Shown piece after piece: positions 10,804 through 22,370 of a stretch of DNA of 64,000 nucleotides. This DNA comes from Prorocentrum cordatum (taxonomy: Eukaryota; Sar; Dinophyceae; Prorocentrales; Prorocentraceae). A program made the translations under genes and the position numbers. Numbering within the stretch: position 1 is the first letter of the stretch; each line of letters starts with the position of its first letter. Below the pieces are notes generated by a model, which was not told where the DNA came from, did not search any database, and was given only the letters and a program-made list of their open reading frames with translations. The stretch lies in contig CAUYUJ010015305.1 of assembly GCA_963575745.1 (NCBI GenBank), forward strand, positions 89,140 through 153,139. The letters run 5' to 3'.

Positions 10804-10929
10804 CGGTACCGACCGCTGCTCCGCAGACCTCTCCCGAGGTGCGTTCTGACCAGAAGGTCGGGGCGAGTCTGGCCATGGCGACGAAGGCCTCACAAAGGGC
10901 GAAACCGAGCCAAGGCAGCGGTATCTCGC
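10804..10929. mobile_element. Foldback element, family D
   Basis: It begins GGTACCGACCGCTGCTCC and ends GCAGCGGTATCTCGCC, with interior GTTCTGACCAG and GAGTCTGGCCATGGCGACGA. Best copies are 28920-29062 and 24549-24688. It abuts the family E element with no spacer. Confidence 0.7.
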
Positions 10930-11050
10930 CATCGCTCGGACGTCCATTCCCCGTGAATTTGTCGATCTCGCGCGTGTTTTGTTGCTCGGTGATCCAGGAT
11001 GCTCCTCCATGGTCCTCGCCGAGAAAAGGTACACACGTCCAAGCGACGCC
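10930..11050. mobile_element. Foldback element, family E
   Basis: The left end CATCGCTCGGACGTCCA is inverted to the right end (CACGTCCAAGCGACGCC). The interior GCGCGTGTTTTG is shared with 31752-31870 and 35433-35550. Non-coding. Confidence 0.7.
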
Positions 11051-11494
11051 AAGGCATCGGTACCCGTCCCCCTCTGAGGCCCTTGGGGAGGGGGGGGGGG
11101 CGTTTCCTGTGCCTCGAGGGAGGGGGCCTGGCGCCGACCCTACCAGTCCGCGCAGTCCTCCGGAGGCTTCTGTTCGTGCGCTCCCGTGCCCTCGGTGAGC
11201 TCGGCCCACGCCCACGACCTCGCGGTCAGCGCGGAGCGTCTTCAGAGGATGGCGTACCCGTGGGACCACGTCTCCCAGGTCGCCTCGCTTCGCGCATAGC
11301 GCCCCGCGACGCGCGAGGCGCCATGATCTTCACGCCAGCGCAATCTCGCGCCGCCCCCTTGGAGAAGGGGCAGCAGCCGCCCTGGCCCAGACCGCGACGC
11401 GCAGAGCGTGAACATCCTAGCACCCCCGCGGGTGACCGGTCGTCTGTGTCCAGAACGCGGACGCGTGGCTCGCGGGCATCAGGGTATGCTTTCA

Positions 11495-11650
11495 TCCTTC
11501 ATGGTCCCACGGCCACTCCCACGTCGACTCCCCGTTCTCGCAGTTCCAGTAGTAGGGCAGTCCGTGGTCGTCGCTCCAGTGCTCCTGCGAGACGCTGCCC
11601 GTCACCCTCACCCTCTGCTCTAATAGTTGTCTGCTGCTGGAGAACCCGCT
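11495..11650 (-). CDS. Possible WW-like exon or protein end
   Basis: On the minus strand one frame reads EHWSDDHGLPYYWNC, then ENGESTWEWP, then a few residues to a TGA at about 11492. The spacing of the aromatic pair, Asn, GES-TW and final W-P fits a WW domain (a roughly 35-residue proline-peptide-binding fold), although the usual first Trp region is compressed. Upstream, toward higher coordinates, the frame stays open to about 11917, but that part is repetitive and basic and probably non-coding. There is no credible ATG nearby. It may be a terminal exon of a gene whose remainder I cannot find, or a relic. The partner protein and function are unknown. Confidence 0.4.
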
Positions 11651-12089
11651 GGTGGGAGAAAGGGATACATCGACTGAGTGTGTAGCTTTCCCTGCGTGAC
11701 CTCCTCCCCTGCCTCCTCCCTGTGAGCAATTCTCAATGCTTCTGAAACGCGCCCAGTTTCTGTCGAAGAGGTGCCGCCAGCGCCCTCTTCTGCCTGCGTG
11801 TCCCGCTGGATACTTGGCTTCGCGGCGGCGCTGGAGGACCTGTACCGTCCCCAGACCTGCAGACTCCAACAACGCGGAGCCCGATGCTCTCTCTGCGCGC
11901 CCGACGTCTGGAACCAACCTCCGGACCCCGGGCGACGAGAGGCCAGCCCCGGGGAGGGGGCCGAGGATGGAAACATATCAGGTCGTCGGAGGTCGGGGGG
12001 TCTGCCGCCTCCCTGGCCCTCAGCTTCGCCAACTCGAGCAGCGCACACTGCAACGAGGCACTCGTCCCCCCCCCCCCTCGGCAACCAAC
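11651..12089. other. No gene seen
   Basis: GC-rich sequence with no repeat match noticed and no domain in any frame. Confidence 0.35.
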
Positions 12090-12318
12090 GCCGAGTTGCA
12101 ACGTCGTTTGCGGGGGGGGGGGGGGGCAGCCCGTGTGGGGGGGGGGAACATCGAACTGGAATCGGCAATGCGTCGCCGAGAGATCGGCGCTGGGCCCTCC
12201 GATAGCGAAGCGGCACGCTTCTGGGCGGAGAGGGAGATCGGGTCCCTATTGGGGATGAATGGGTGATTGGGCGTCGGTGTGTTCCCCCCCTGAGCCCATT
12301 CCCCCTTAACACTGCCCC
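12090..12318. mobile_element. Foldback element, family F, diverged
   Basis: A G-rich left end leads to AACATCGAACTGGAATCGG and CGTCGCCGAGAGATCGGCG. The right part has TTGGGGATGAATGGGTGATT, GGCGTCGG and a C-rich end. Same order as 45203-45405, where the inverted ends are best preserved. Confidence 0.6.
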
Positions 12319-12373
12319 TGAAACCAATTAATTGCCCCCCTGTGCACCCAACGCTCCCTGACCCCCTGATCGG

Positions 12374-12462
12374 CCACACACACACACACACACATTCACA
12401 CGCACACGTACACACACACTCACACACACACACACACACACACGCGCGCACACACACAAACA

Positions 12463-12493
<31 letters not shown>

Positions 12494-12500
12494 CAGAGGC
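12374..12500. repeat. (CA)n passing to (CG)n
   Basis: About 105 bp of CA-rich dinucleotide repeat ends in a short run of CGCGCG. Such alternating purine-pyrimidine sequence can adopt left-handed DNA; whether it does here is unknown. Confidence 0.9.
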
Positions 12501-13629
12501 GCAGAGCAGAGACCGTGCACGGGAGCCTGCGTGTAATTACTTGCGACCGCTTACTCCTCGGGGCAATTCGAACCGCAGGAGGGGACGGAACTGAGGAAGT
12601 GGAGGGTGCGGGGGGCGGATGGCGAGGATGAGGGTGCGGATGTTGATGGAGGCAACTCCTGGGAGGTCGTCAGAACTGGATTAAAGGCTATTGAGCCCGA
12701 TTAAGGAGCCATTAAGCCGGACTTGTCCAAATTGACTCCAGGATTCAGCCCGACCAAGCTGGGCCTGGGCCACGAATGTACCAGAAGTGAACCTGAATGT
12801 GTAGCTTCCCAGGAGTTGCATCCTAAACGATGGCAGTCTTCCTGAGTTCCCTAAGTTCGGTTCATTGGGCCGATCCTGAACGGACGGGCTCGGGAGCCTC
12901 TTGGGCTGCCTTGGTGGCCCTCGGGGCTGGCCAAATGAGCCCGAATCGCCCAAAGACATGCAGTCGTTGCATGGTTTTAGCATTCTCGCCATTTCGGTCG
13001 TGGGAGCGTCCAAGACGGCAGAATAGGCCCCAACCACTTTCAGAAGGCATCCCCGAGCCCCCAAGAAACATTCACGGGGCCCCCAGGAGAGCTTCGAGAA
13101 GGGCCCATCAGGGAGATCTCGAGAAGGCCTGGTGAGCCCTCTCCCTCCAAGATGGCGCCTGAGACCACCAGCAGGCCCTGAGGAAGCATCCAAGAGGTTC
13201 TCAGAGGCCCTCAAGAGGCCCCTAGCACAAGAGTCCCCTAGGCCCATCGACCTTGAATCGGAGACACATCGCCGACTGATCGCGACAGTGAGCCCAAGAA
13301 CCCCCCCTGACGTTGCCTCGGGCCTGATGGCTTTCAGGCCAGGACTCTGGCCTCCAGCGGGCGTTCGAGACGATTTCGGCACCCCCCATGGAACGCTCTC
13401 GACGAGGCGCAGCTGATGGAAGCCACCCCAGACTTTGAAACCTCTGGAACAACTTCTGGAAACTTTCGGCAATTCCCATCCTGAGACTTTCTTGGTAGGC
13501 CATATCTGGGAGGTCTCCGTACGAACGGATGAAGATATTCAGCCAGGATAAGCAACCATTAGTCCAAATTGGACTACACAATGACCAATCTGAATCCGAG
13601 TTGAACCCGGACCAAGCAGGACGTGAGTT
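12501..13629. other. No gene seen; part of a dispersed repeat at 13330-13440
   Basis: 13330-13440 carries GCTCTCGACGAGGCGCAGCT, shared with the arm of the foldback at 25534-25733 and with 45447-45530. Two stretches (about 12720 and 13555) share GTCCAAATTG(G)ACT, suggesting an old inverted or repeated pair. No exon is recognised. Confidence 0.4.
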
Positions 13630-13815
13630 TGATGGAATGCGCCGGTTTTCGACCACGCATATCTCAACGCCGATGCTGAATTCAACCTCCCAGGCGATGT
13701 ATCCTAACGGGGGCGCGTAGGGGCCGATCTTTTCAGCACGCCTTCTCGGGCTGCCCTGTCCTGAACGCTCACAACGCAAAAAGAGGATGGGGGCCATTCG
13801 GGAAAACGGCATGGA
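13630..13815. repeat. Dispersed repeat, family K, second copy
   Basis: The counterpart of 9715-9930. Landmarks are GCGCCGGTTTTCGACC, GCCGATGCTGAATTC and CTCGGGCTGCCCTGTCC. Confidence 0.65.
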
Positions 13816-14349
13816 AGGCGGAGGTGGCTTGGCGCCCGTACTTGCCCATGCTGCATCCGAGGAGCCCGTGCAATCTCAGAAGGCCCGTCCATATGGAGTT
13901 CGAGCAGATGGGGTCAGATGATCGTATCGCATCCCCGATGCATTGCCGATGTCAGGGTGGAGACAATCGGGTACCACATCGAGCCGCATCGCCAATGAAT
14001 GGGGGGTGCGGCGCGATCCTCTGGCCCCAGATGCTCTGGCCCCACCTGGGAATCGGCTTGAACTTCGCGAGTGGCGAACATAGCCGTATCCACGCGCTCG
14101 CGCCTCGAGGTCTGGATTCAGGAGCGCGATACCGCGGATGCGCGGTCGCACGGAGGCGTTCCGCGAGGGGCCTCCGCGAAGCAACGCCGCGTGCCCACGC
14201 GGGGGTGTCGCGGCCCAGGGGGGGGGCAGGCATGCTTCTTCCGCCGACGAGCCCCCCCCCCGCGCCTGGACCAGCGCTGCCCTCGACCCCCCCGGCGGTG
14301 CCGGAGGAGCGCACATCTTTTGCAGACGCGCCTGGGGCCCCGCGGCAGA

Positions 14350-14580
14350 GGAGGAGGGGAGGGGCAGCGATAGGGGGAGGGGACTGGCACAAGGGGGGGA
14401 AACATCGACCTGGAAGCGGCGATGCATCGCCGATCGATCGGCGGCAGGCCCCCGATGGTAAATCCGCACGCTGCTGGGCAAGTTGGGGCCATCGGGCCCC
14501 CATCGGCGATCCGTGGGCGCTCGGGGGTCGATGCGTCCCCCCCGTTTCCGATACCCCCCCCCTATCCTTTGCCCCTCATG
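14350..14580. mobile_element. Foldback element, family F
   Basis: The left end (GGGGCAGCGATAGGGGGAGG, then AAACATCGACC) and the right end (GGGTCGATGCGTCCCCCC, then CCCCCTATCC) are approximately inverted. The centre has GCATCGCCGATCGATCGGCG and CATCGGCGATCCGTGGGCG. Confidence 0.7.
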
Positions 14581-16527
14581 GTTCCTACGCGCCGCCGATG
14601 CACTCCCACGCCGGCGCGCGCCCCCTCCCCGCGCGCCACGGCACTCTCTCGCGCCCCCGATCGTTGCCCCCATCTTTGCCCCTGAGGGTGGAATCTCAAT
14701 CTACTTTCAACGCCTTCCTGCTTCATGCTTCCACCCGCTCCTTCGATGGTCCGACGTCCTTCGGCCTTTCATGGTCTTCGGCCTTCGGGGGCCCTCGCCG
14801 TGCCCCTGGACCGTGCGCAAATGTTCTGTCCGTCACCCCAGCGCTGCCCCCGACGTGCGCACGCGCTCCTCCCACGGGTACGGGAGGTCCCGCGGCTTCC
14901 AGGGCAGGCGCGGCGGCGAGCGCGACCGCTCCGCGCCTCTCCGGGTGGGGGGGGCGCCAGCGGAGGTCGGCCGGGGCGGCGGGGTCGAGGTGCGATAGGT
15001 CGACACAGGCCTCGGAAAAAATCAGCCGCCCCTGTCGACGTGTGACAGGGGCTGTTCCCTCGCCATCGCCGTCGTTGCCGCCATCACGTCCCCTCCTTCC
15101 TCTGAGTCCGCCCCCTTCCTTGGGCCCTCGTCCTCAAGCACGCCAGCCAAAGCGAATTGCACCAGCCCATCCACAGCGAAATGAAGCGAAGTTGTCATCG
15201 AGTCGAAGGGAAGCCCTTTGACCCTTCCCCGCGGAGGGGGGGGGGCGGAGGGGGGGTCCCGGGGGGGGGATCCTGGGGGGAGATCCCGGGGGGGGGTCCC
15301 ACGGGGTGGTCCTGGGTCAGAATACCACTCTCCCGGCCCGCCCTCTCCCCCCCATTTCCGTCAAGGGCCGAGGCCTCCAGGGTCAGCGGCACCGTCCGCA
15401 AGGCCTTCGCAATAGCGAGCACTCATACCACATTCATCGGTCAACGCCTCCCCCTCCCCCAATGTTCAAAGTCGGCGGTGGGTCTGATGATTTGTAATTC
15501 GACCGCAGTCTCCTCCGCGCGTGCCAGCTTTGAGTTTTGGGGAGAGGGAGAGGGAGAATGTCCACAAGTTGTTTCCCTCTACCGTACCGCAGGCTCTGTG
15601 ACAACTCGTGTGAGCCTCCCGTACTTCGAGTATGAGATCTAGTACATAATCGATTTGCCCCAAATTGGGATTCTCGCCGAAGCGACGGAGGTATGCAGAA
15701 CGTTCGTAGATCTATGAGCATTACGCATACTTTTCTCGTAGATTTGACGGGGAGTTCGATGTCGGGGTAAATCAATACTGGAATCGATATCCCACTCGAA
15801 TACCATCTTGTTGGCTCTGACGAGTCGAAGCTGTTCGGCACTAGTGGACGCTGATCGACGCCATGACGACGCTGATCGGCGATTGTCGACACTGAATCAT
15901 CGCTGTTTCATTGATTACCGGACACCAGTCGACGCTGACGCACTCTAAAGACGGAATTGCGAGGGTATGCAAGGCTCCCATGTTTGGCTACAGAACGAGG
16001 GTTCGTGTCGTGTTGTCTCCGGCGATGCTCCCTGACTGACACCGCGGGAATCGTTGAACCTTAAACGATCGGCTTCTTCCGAAACGTCAGATTGTTCAAC
16101 ATCGACCGATTCTGGGTCGCTGGCGTCATCCAACTTTGAACAACAGAGACACTGCCAGTCGACACCACGCGAACCTACCGTACGGACAGAACGGGGGCGA
16201 ATCTGGGCGTGGCCATATTTCAGCGCCAAGTGTTTTCGCTAATCTGTTTTGGCTACGGGACTCTCACAGATCGAGCCGGCTCAAGAGATGCCGCAGGAAG
16301 ATGGGGTCTGTGGCTCCAAGATCGAGACGGATACAAAGAGATCGGGGACGAAGACTGACAGCCATCTCCCTGTCGATGTTGACCCAGATTCGCCGTCGGT
16401 GCCGCCGCTAAAGGTTGCCGATTCGATGCGAAGGGTCTCCTACCCAACAGTGGCCGCTGTCGGGTTTGTCGGGGGGGACGATAAGGCTACGATATGAAAG
16501 GGCAGGGGTAGAGAATTAATTCTTGAC
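14581..16527. other. No gene recognised; G-rich run near 15240-15300
   Basis: 15238-15300 alternates G-runs with CCCGGG and GGATCC and could form quadruplex or hairpin structures. 15650-16500 is less GC-rich and one plus frame (about 16054-16497) stays open apart from one TAA at 16240, with a Ser/Thr-rich composition. I see no motif that makes it a gene. A long open frame at 13824-15221 crosses a family F element and is rejected. Confidence 0.4.
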
Positions 16528-16637
16528 GCTTCGCGTATCCCCACCTGCCCATCCAGTAACGATGCCCAGGTGAATGGAGGTGATCAGGGAAGTGAGGGAG
16601 CATACAGAGTAACAAAGGGCTGGGGAACCCGTCTTGC
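16528..16637. repeat. End segment of family L, upstream copy
   Basis: It starts CTTGACGCTTCGCGTATCCC, passes through CATCCAGTAACGATGCCCAG and continues with a 68-bp stretch (AGTGAGGGAGCATACAGAGT in the middle) nearly identical to 22868-22935. A diverged inverted copy lies at 47622-47736, starting GACGCTTCGCGTATCCCC in the opposite orientation. The helicase reading frame begins a few bases after it. Confidence 0.85.
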
Positions 16638-16642
16638 CTGCC

Positions 16643-18322
16643 ATGGAGAAAGGGACAACCGTCCTGGTCGTTGTAGGCTATCAGCTGCAGTGCGCCGTGC
16701 TCGAGAATGGTTGGCCACAGTCAGGGCGCAGCATCAGCGGCTCTCTTGGGCAGGGGAAGAACAAGGAGAAGGGCGCCGGCAAAGGCGAGCTCATTGGAAC
16801 GAACGACCCCCCTCAGCACCCCCGGGACCATCGGGGTCACGAACACGTCTTCGAGCAGTGGAGCTCAACACATAATGGTATTGATCTGCACTTCCAGGGG
16901 TTAGGTCAGGTAGCTGGAAAGTATCTGGCCAACGGCAAGCTTTGCATCTCCACCATCGACTCCAGCCAAGGCGGCGAGGCAGACATTGTGATCTACCTGA
17001 CCACGCGGTCCAACTACTGCGACGACTGGGGGTTCATGGACAATCCCAATAGATTGAATGTCGCTATCACGCGGGCCACCTCGCACGTAGTCATAATCGG
17101 GGATGGAAGAATGTTCAGCACCGCCACGGGGTCGCACCTCAGGGAGCTCTCGGAATACGGGAGGATGGCCAGGCTCTGGGTCCGCTTCCAGGGGAGCGAG
17201 ATGGGCAACCGAACCGCCCTACACTGTGACCAGGGGTTCGACCCCATCAAGGACCTGGAGTCGTGGATCCCCGCCGCTCCCACACATACCGGGGACGACA
17301 GTGTAAAAGGCTTGGATGATGCCATGAGGAAGGCCAAGGCCAGTCTGGAGAGCTCCTTCACGGAGCGCATCGCGGCACCACTTGACGAACAGTTTTCGTG
17401 GGCGAAGCTTGGAGCCGCCCTCTCAGACAGCATCCAAGAGCTGGTCGACGACCCGCCTATGGGCATCCTGCTATACACCGTCTCTGGGCTACACCCCCAC
17501 CAGTGGCAAATGGGGGCCACACCCAGACAACCAGGCAGCCTAGACAGGAAGGCATGGAGCCACCTGGGTCACTGCCTTGACGTGGAAATTGGGATCGACG
17601 CGAGCAACCTCGTGTACAACCTCACGTGGGCGGCCATTGTCTGGTTTCTCGGGCTCGGCACGCCATGGAACGACAAGCAGCTAGGTGTCGCGTGCGAGTC
17701 GCTCCCCCCGCTACCCCACAAGGTGGGCTCCAACCGGGCCCCCAAGAAGAACAGTTGTTGCACCCCCCGTGATATGCCCCAGCAGTTCCCAGCGGCATGG
17801 AGCAGCACCACCTGCCGGTGTCGTAGACACAGGGTGCACCCAGGGATGGAGAACCTGCACGCCCTGCTTAAGCCAGAGGGGGTCGACACTGAGCTCACTA
17901 GCGCACTAACCGGTGCCAACGGGCAGCCGCTTTCACCCCGGGCGCTCAGGGTACTGCTAGTTGTCATGATGCTGCAGCTGCGTGAGCCTCGTGCCACGCT
18001 GTGGCCCTTCCCAAATCCGGAGGTCACGGGCGACATATTCGAGGCAGTGATGGGCCTTTGTCTCCCGTGGCAGGAGGCGCACAAAAGTTTCCGCACACAG
18101 TGCGCAGCGACGTGGGGTTATCAGCTGGCGGACCTCGAAACCCTCCACACCAAACTTGCCAAGGTCATACGTCATACGAGTACCCTGGCCACTTACGCCC
18201 ACCACCACGACATCGCTGGCAAGCACGGCTGTCCGAAAACGTGGGCGGGAATGGAGTCACACGACTTCACTTCGGAAACCCCCTCCGCGTACTGGAGGCT
18301 ATTGTGCGGCCGGCCGACGTGA
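16643..18322 (+). pseudogene. UPF1/DNA2-like SF1 helicase, RecA2 half, element-associated
   Basis: The frame opens after a TAA inside the repeat at 16610 and has an ATG at 16643. Its first residues (TTVLVVVGYQLQCAVLE) resemble motif IV of UPF1-type helicases. Motif V follows at about 16945-17013 (STIDSSQGGEADIVIYLTTR), then motif VI at about 17035-17105 (NPNRLNVAITRA, then HVVIIGD, with the arginine finger region intact). Motifs I to III, including Walker A and B, are absent, so as it stands it cannot hydrolyse ATP. Downstream is a roughly 400-residue region I do not recognise, with a Cys-rich patch near 17750-17830. The frame ends at 18322, but sequence continues coherently one frame away, so I call it broken. 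It may be the remains of a mobile-element protein or a truncated host gene. Confidence 0.6.
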
Positions 18323-18990
18323 AAAAGTTGCACGCTGGAGAGTGCTCCATCTGCCTGCTTCACACCGCCATGACAGGGTCAGAGATAGGGCTGGGGTGCC
18401 CATGGACCATGGATGACTTACAGTACATAGGCGGAGGAAAGGCCCTTTCCAACCATCGTCTCGACGAGGACATCCCCGCCTCACCGGCCCCAGGTACACC
18501 ACTGATTCCCCCCGTCGTGGACGATGGGCGCTTCGGCAGGCTACAGAAGGAGGCGTCCTACAACTGCGACGGGTGCCATAATGTCGGGTTCCAAGGTTCG
18601 GCAGGCACCTGGGAAGACGACTACACCTGGGAGCTACTCGCCCAGAACCGCTCTCAGGCGTGGACGGAGGGGAAAAACTGCAGGTGGCTATGCGAGCGTT
18701 GTTGGCTCGTCTCGCTGGAAAAGAAAGGCATTCCCCTCCCCGAGCCCGACACATCTGAACGCGTCGGCAAGAGGTCCATGCAGTGGCTGCTACAGGAGCA
18801 TAAGCGGAGATTACAAGCCAACCGTGAGCAGAAAAGGGCAAGGACCTCCCATCCCTGTTCAGGCTACCACTGGGGCACCAAGAACCAAAGGACACAGCAG
18901 CCCCAGCCTCCCTCACGGGGCTCTTGCTTAGTACACCGCGCCACTACCGCCCCAGCAGTGTTGGCACCACACTGCCACCAGAAAGGCTAG
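18271..18990 (+). pseudogene. Continuation of the helicase-region protein in another frame, zinc-ribbon-like
   Basis: From about 18280 the plausible protein moves to a different frame (HAGECSICLLHTAM near 18330). It carries paired cysteines, NCDGCHNVGF at about 18560 and CRWLCERCW at about 18680, about 40 residues apart, suggesting a zinc ribbon. The join falls in CACTTCGGAAACCCCC and could be an indel, a sequencing error or programmed slippage; I favour decay because more breaks follow. The frame ends with TAG at 18988-18990. Confidence 0.45.
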
Positions 18991-21251
18991 CCGACAGCAG
19001 GTTTGGTACAGAGGCGCACCGTAGCAACTGCTACTCCGCCAAATGTGACTTCTGCCCCCCGCACTTCCCTTGCCTCGAATGGGTTGCAGGCGCGCCAGCC
19101 CTGGGGTGCTTCATATGGCGCCCGGAGGAGGGCGCTGAGTGAAGCGAGCGCACAGGTCTCCCAGGATGGGAGGCAATGCCGTCGTTATGGATCAAGGAGG
19201 TGCTGGACACATGCTCGGACAAGATTTATCCACCCACTCCCATCCAGAGAGTGAGCAGCGAAGGCACTGAGGACTGGGACATCTACGACATGACTGCGCA
19301 CCTTTCCCCTGTCCTCCCAACGACTGGCAAGGCTTCCATCCCTAGCAAGCTCCCCGGGAACAGCTCGCGGACAGTAAGGATCTCAGACGACGAGGCTCCA
19401 GGCAGTTGCGCTCTTACAGCACTCTAACCCCCCAACGCACCTCTGTTGCCCACATACTCTACCCGCCGTCTCGAGGGAGAGCAGGCACACAGCCCAGTCC
19501 GCGAACTTGTGAAGTTTCTGTTGGAGTGGAACCACGAGATCTACATCCGCTGGTCGACCTTTGGGGGGAAAATGGGTGAAGACGGAGTGGGTGAGGACAG
19601 CGACGAGTCGGAATGGTCACGCAGGCAGCTTTTGCGCTTCCTGGAATCCATCTACGGGGAAGATATCCCCATGAATGGAAACCCCCCTTTCATTCCCTGG
19701 GACGGGCAGAGAGCCGCTGCGGCCAACGCCATCACGCAACTGGTGCGGCGGAACAATAAGTACCAGGAGTCATGGCACTCCTTCTCCGACACGCTCAGCA
19801 GCCAAAAAGGACAATGCCCCCGGCGACAGCCGTTGGACACGCCGCACCGCTTCTTAGCACTGATGAAGGACGACCTTGCAGGGGGAACTTTGGAGTTCCT
19901 CGCCGACGAGCGCGACATCGGGAAGGTCAGCAGCGGCACGGGAGATCAGTCCCCCGCCGCCTTCTGGAGCAAACCCCCAACAGCCTCAGACGACAGCAAC
20001 CCCGGGGAGGACCTCCGCCAGCAACCCCCAGTAGCTACCAAGGCGGACATAGAGATAAAGGAAGAGCCCTCCCCGCACAGGGACGTCTATGGTAACGGCG
20101 AGATCGAGGTGGATTGGGATGAAGACACCCCCCCAGACAGGACCGTCTCCATGGTCGGCAGTCCTGCACAGCAGGCCGAAGAGACTGAGGCCCACCACCC
20201 CAGCGACAAGGAGGGTACACGCAGGCGGACTGTGCTGTGGACAGACCATCCACCGAAGGATGGGGCGGCAACCTGGACGCCATACGCCACTGCCCGCTCC
20301 CGGGAGGACATGGAAAAGGTCCGTGACAACAGGAGCCTAAGAGGAAAGGGGAGCAAGGCAGACTGCCGACAAGAGTCGATTCCCCAGCACGCCGCGCCAG
20401 AACGCGAGACCCGTCTGCCGCCGAGCCACCGGCAGGACAACAGCCCTGACAGGAGGCCTGGCCCACAGGCAGACCCACTCCCACCCCCGCACCGAGGCGA
20501 CCCCTTGGGCGGGCTTCCCACGCACATGAAGTCCTTCTACGAGGCCGACGCACAGAGGAACGAGCCAGCCCCAGACAAGGTCATTAGACTGCAAAAGACG
20601 CTCGGAGGCGCTTTCAACGGGGCATGGGCGGCGTGGGTCCGCAGGGCAGGCAGCTGGCAAGGCCTTCCATGGTCCCGCATCCATTCGGACCCCAAGAAGA
20701 ATTCTCTTCAACTGTGCGAGGAATTCCTCTGGGCATGGGAGACAGCGGGCTATGACGCCTACAAGATGGTAAGGGACCACCAGCTCCGAGTGGATTGGCC
20801 AAAAGTCACGGAGAAATACCGCTGCCTGTTACAGCGCAGCGCTAGGACTCGCACACCCAAGGGGCAAGATGGCGATGGCCAACCACACCCGTGGGCCGCC
20901 AGCGGCAGGACCGTTCCCACTCCTCCTGCCCCTCCTGACAGGACCAGCGAATGCGCGCAGGCCTCTTCCTCTCGCGCACACAGCGCGGCCGACCAGAGGC
21001 ACCCGTGGAGCAGGCCCAGAGCGGACATAGCTGCCCCGCCCGCGTACACGGACCACAGGGAGACCTCTCAGTCGGGAGCATCCAGCTCTGGGGCCCCATG
21101 GCGCCCAGGGCCGCCCTGGGGCGGGTGGGACCGTCAGGAGAGTTCATGGAGAGGCACGGATTGGGGTGCCAGGGAAAAGAGGACCGCTCCAAGTGGTGGC
21201 GCGCAATACGCTGACAAGCGACAGCGAGGAAAAGAACTCGACCGCTGGTAA
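18924..21251 (+). pseudogene. Tail of the helicase-region protein, with in-frame stops
   Basis: The third frame reads sensibly across 18924-21251 but carries TGA at 19140-19142 and TAA at 19425-19427. The longest open part, 19446-21251, would encode about 600 residues. It has an N-terminal hydrophobic/acidic section (VRELVKFLLEWNHEIYIRW), a long Pro/Gln/Asp-rich disordered middle, a Trp-rich folded-looking stretch near 20580-20830 (GAWAAWVRRAGSWQGLPWSR), and a basic Gly/Ser/Arg-rich end. No known domain is recognised. The mix of order and disorder could suit a DNA-packaging or element-encoded accessory protein, but that is speculation. Confidence 0.4.
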
Positions 21252-21639
21252 TGCGAAACTGGACCTGACAATGGCTCACAACCAGGGTGGCGCAGCCCAG
21301 AGCCTTGGTGGGCAAAGGGCGCTTCCTTCTGGATGGCTGGCGGCACCCGCGCACCGCTGATACCCCCCGAAGGGGAGGCGTTGCCTCCTCCTTTTGCGTC
21401 TCCTCTTCTGCCCACTTCCTGCGGCTATTGGCCGCCCTCCTCCTCCCTCCCTCCCTGGTGCACCAAAGACCGCGGCTGTCGGCCGCTTCCCCCCTCTCCT
21501 CGTCGCCAGAGCTTGAATCAAATCCATCGGCTATCGGCCGCTACCCCCCACTTTCTGCCTCGTCGCCACGGCACTGAGCCGGAATGGCGCGGCTGTCCTG
21601 GCCCCACCTCACACAGGCGGCGTCGGTCAGGGGTGGCCA

Positions 21640-22370
21640 CAGGACCAAGGCTTCCCACTGGACTGCAACGGTCCAGTCGGCCCACCCGCTGTTGGGGTTC
21701 GTTTCCCCGCAGTGGCAGGCCTCGGCCGCGGTTCCCGTGCTACCTCCTGGGAGTGAGGTACACCCCCCACGCTGCGCTAGACACCCACAGCCTTGTGGGC
21801 ACGTAGCCCGTGCGACAGGCTGAAATAATCCCACCCACGGTTTTGGTCGCGTTGACGGCCCATGGAGGACTTGGTCGGCTCGCTGATGGCGACCCCCATT
21901 CTGTCCTCCTCGCGACCCACCCAACTACTTTGCCCGCGATGGCGCGGGCCGTGGTGCCGAGGGCGTTGGCTTTGGTCCTTCCTCGTGTTCCACCACCCTT
22001 TGAAGTCCCGCGATGTGCCAAATGACTTCCCCCCATTCGTCCCTGGTTTTTTTCATCAGAAGTGCGTCACCCACAACGTGGGCAGCCCGAGTGGTTGCCA
22101 TAGGCACCCACTCAGCGTTCCCCGACGCAGTGGATGGCCCTGGCCAGGATTCCGTGCCACCTCTTGGGTTCGAGGGGCACGTCCTAGAGTCCCGCGGCGT
22201 CTCGTGGGTGCTTGCTGCTGCGGTCGGCTGAAATAACCCCACCCTGGTTCTTTGCCCGTGTTGGGTGCGGGCCGTGATGCAGAGGCAATTGGCTGAAGGC
22301 CCCTCGTGCTTCACTCTTTGAAGTCCAGCGGTATGCCAAGTGACTTCCCCCCATCGTCGGCGGCTAGTGC
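21640..22370. repeat. Imperfect tandem duplication, about 350-410-bp units
   Basis: Unit 1 (about 21640-22050) and unit 2 (about 22050-22370) share GGCTGAAATAA(T/C)CCCACC, TTTGAAGTCC(C/A)GCG and TGCCAA(A/G)TGACTTCCCCCCAT in order. They lie just downstream of the helicase region and could be its 3' flank. Confidence 0.65.

Noticed and set aside
13824-15221. 465-codon open frame on the plus strand
   Set aside because: It crosses a family F foldback element, is matched by equally long open frames on the other strand, has high GC that suppresses stops, and shows no domain.
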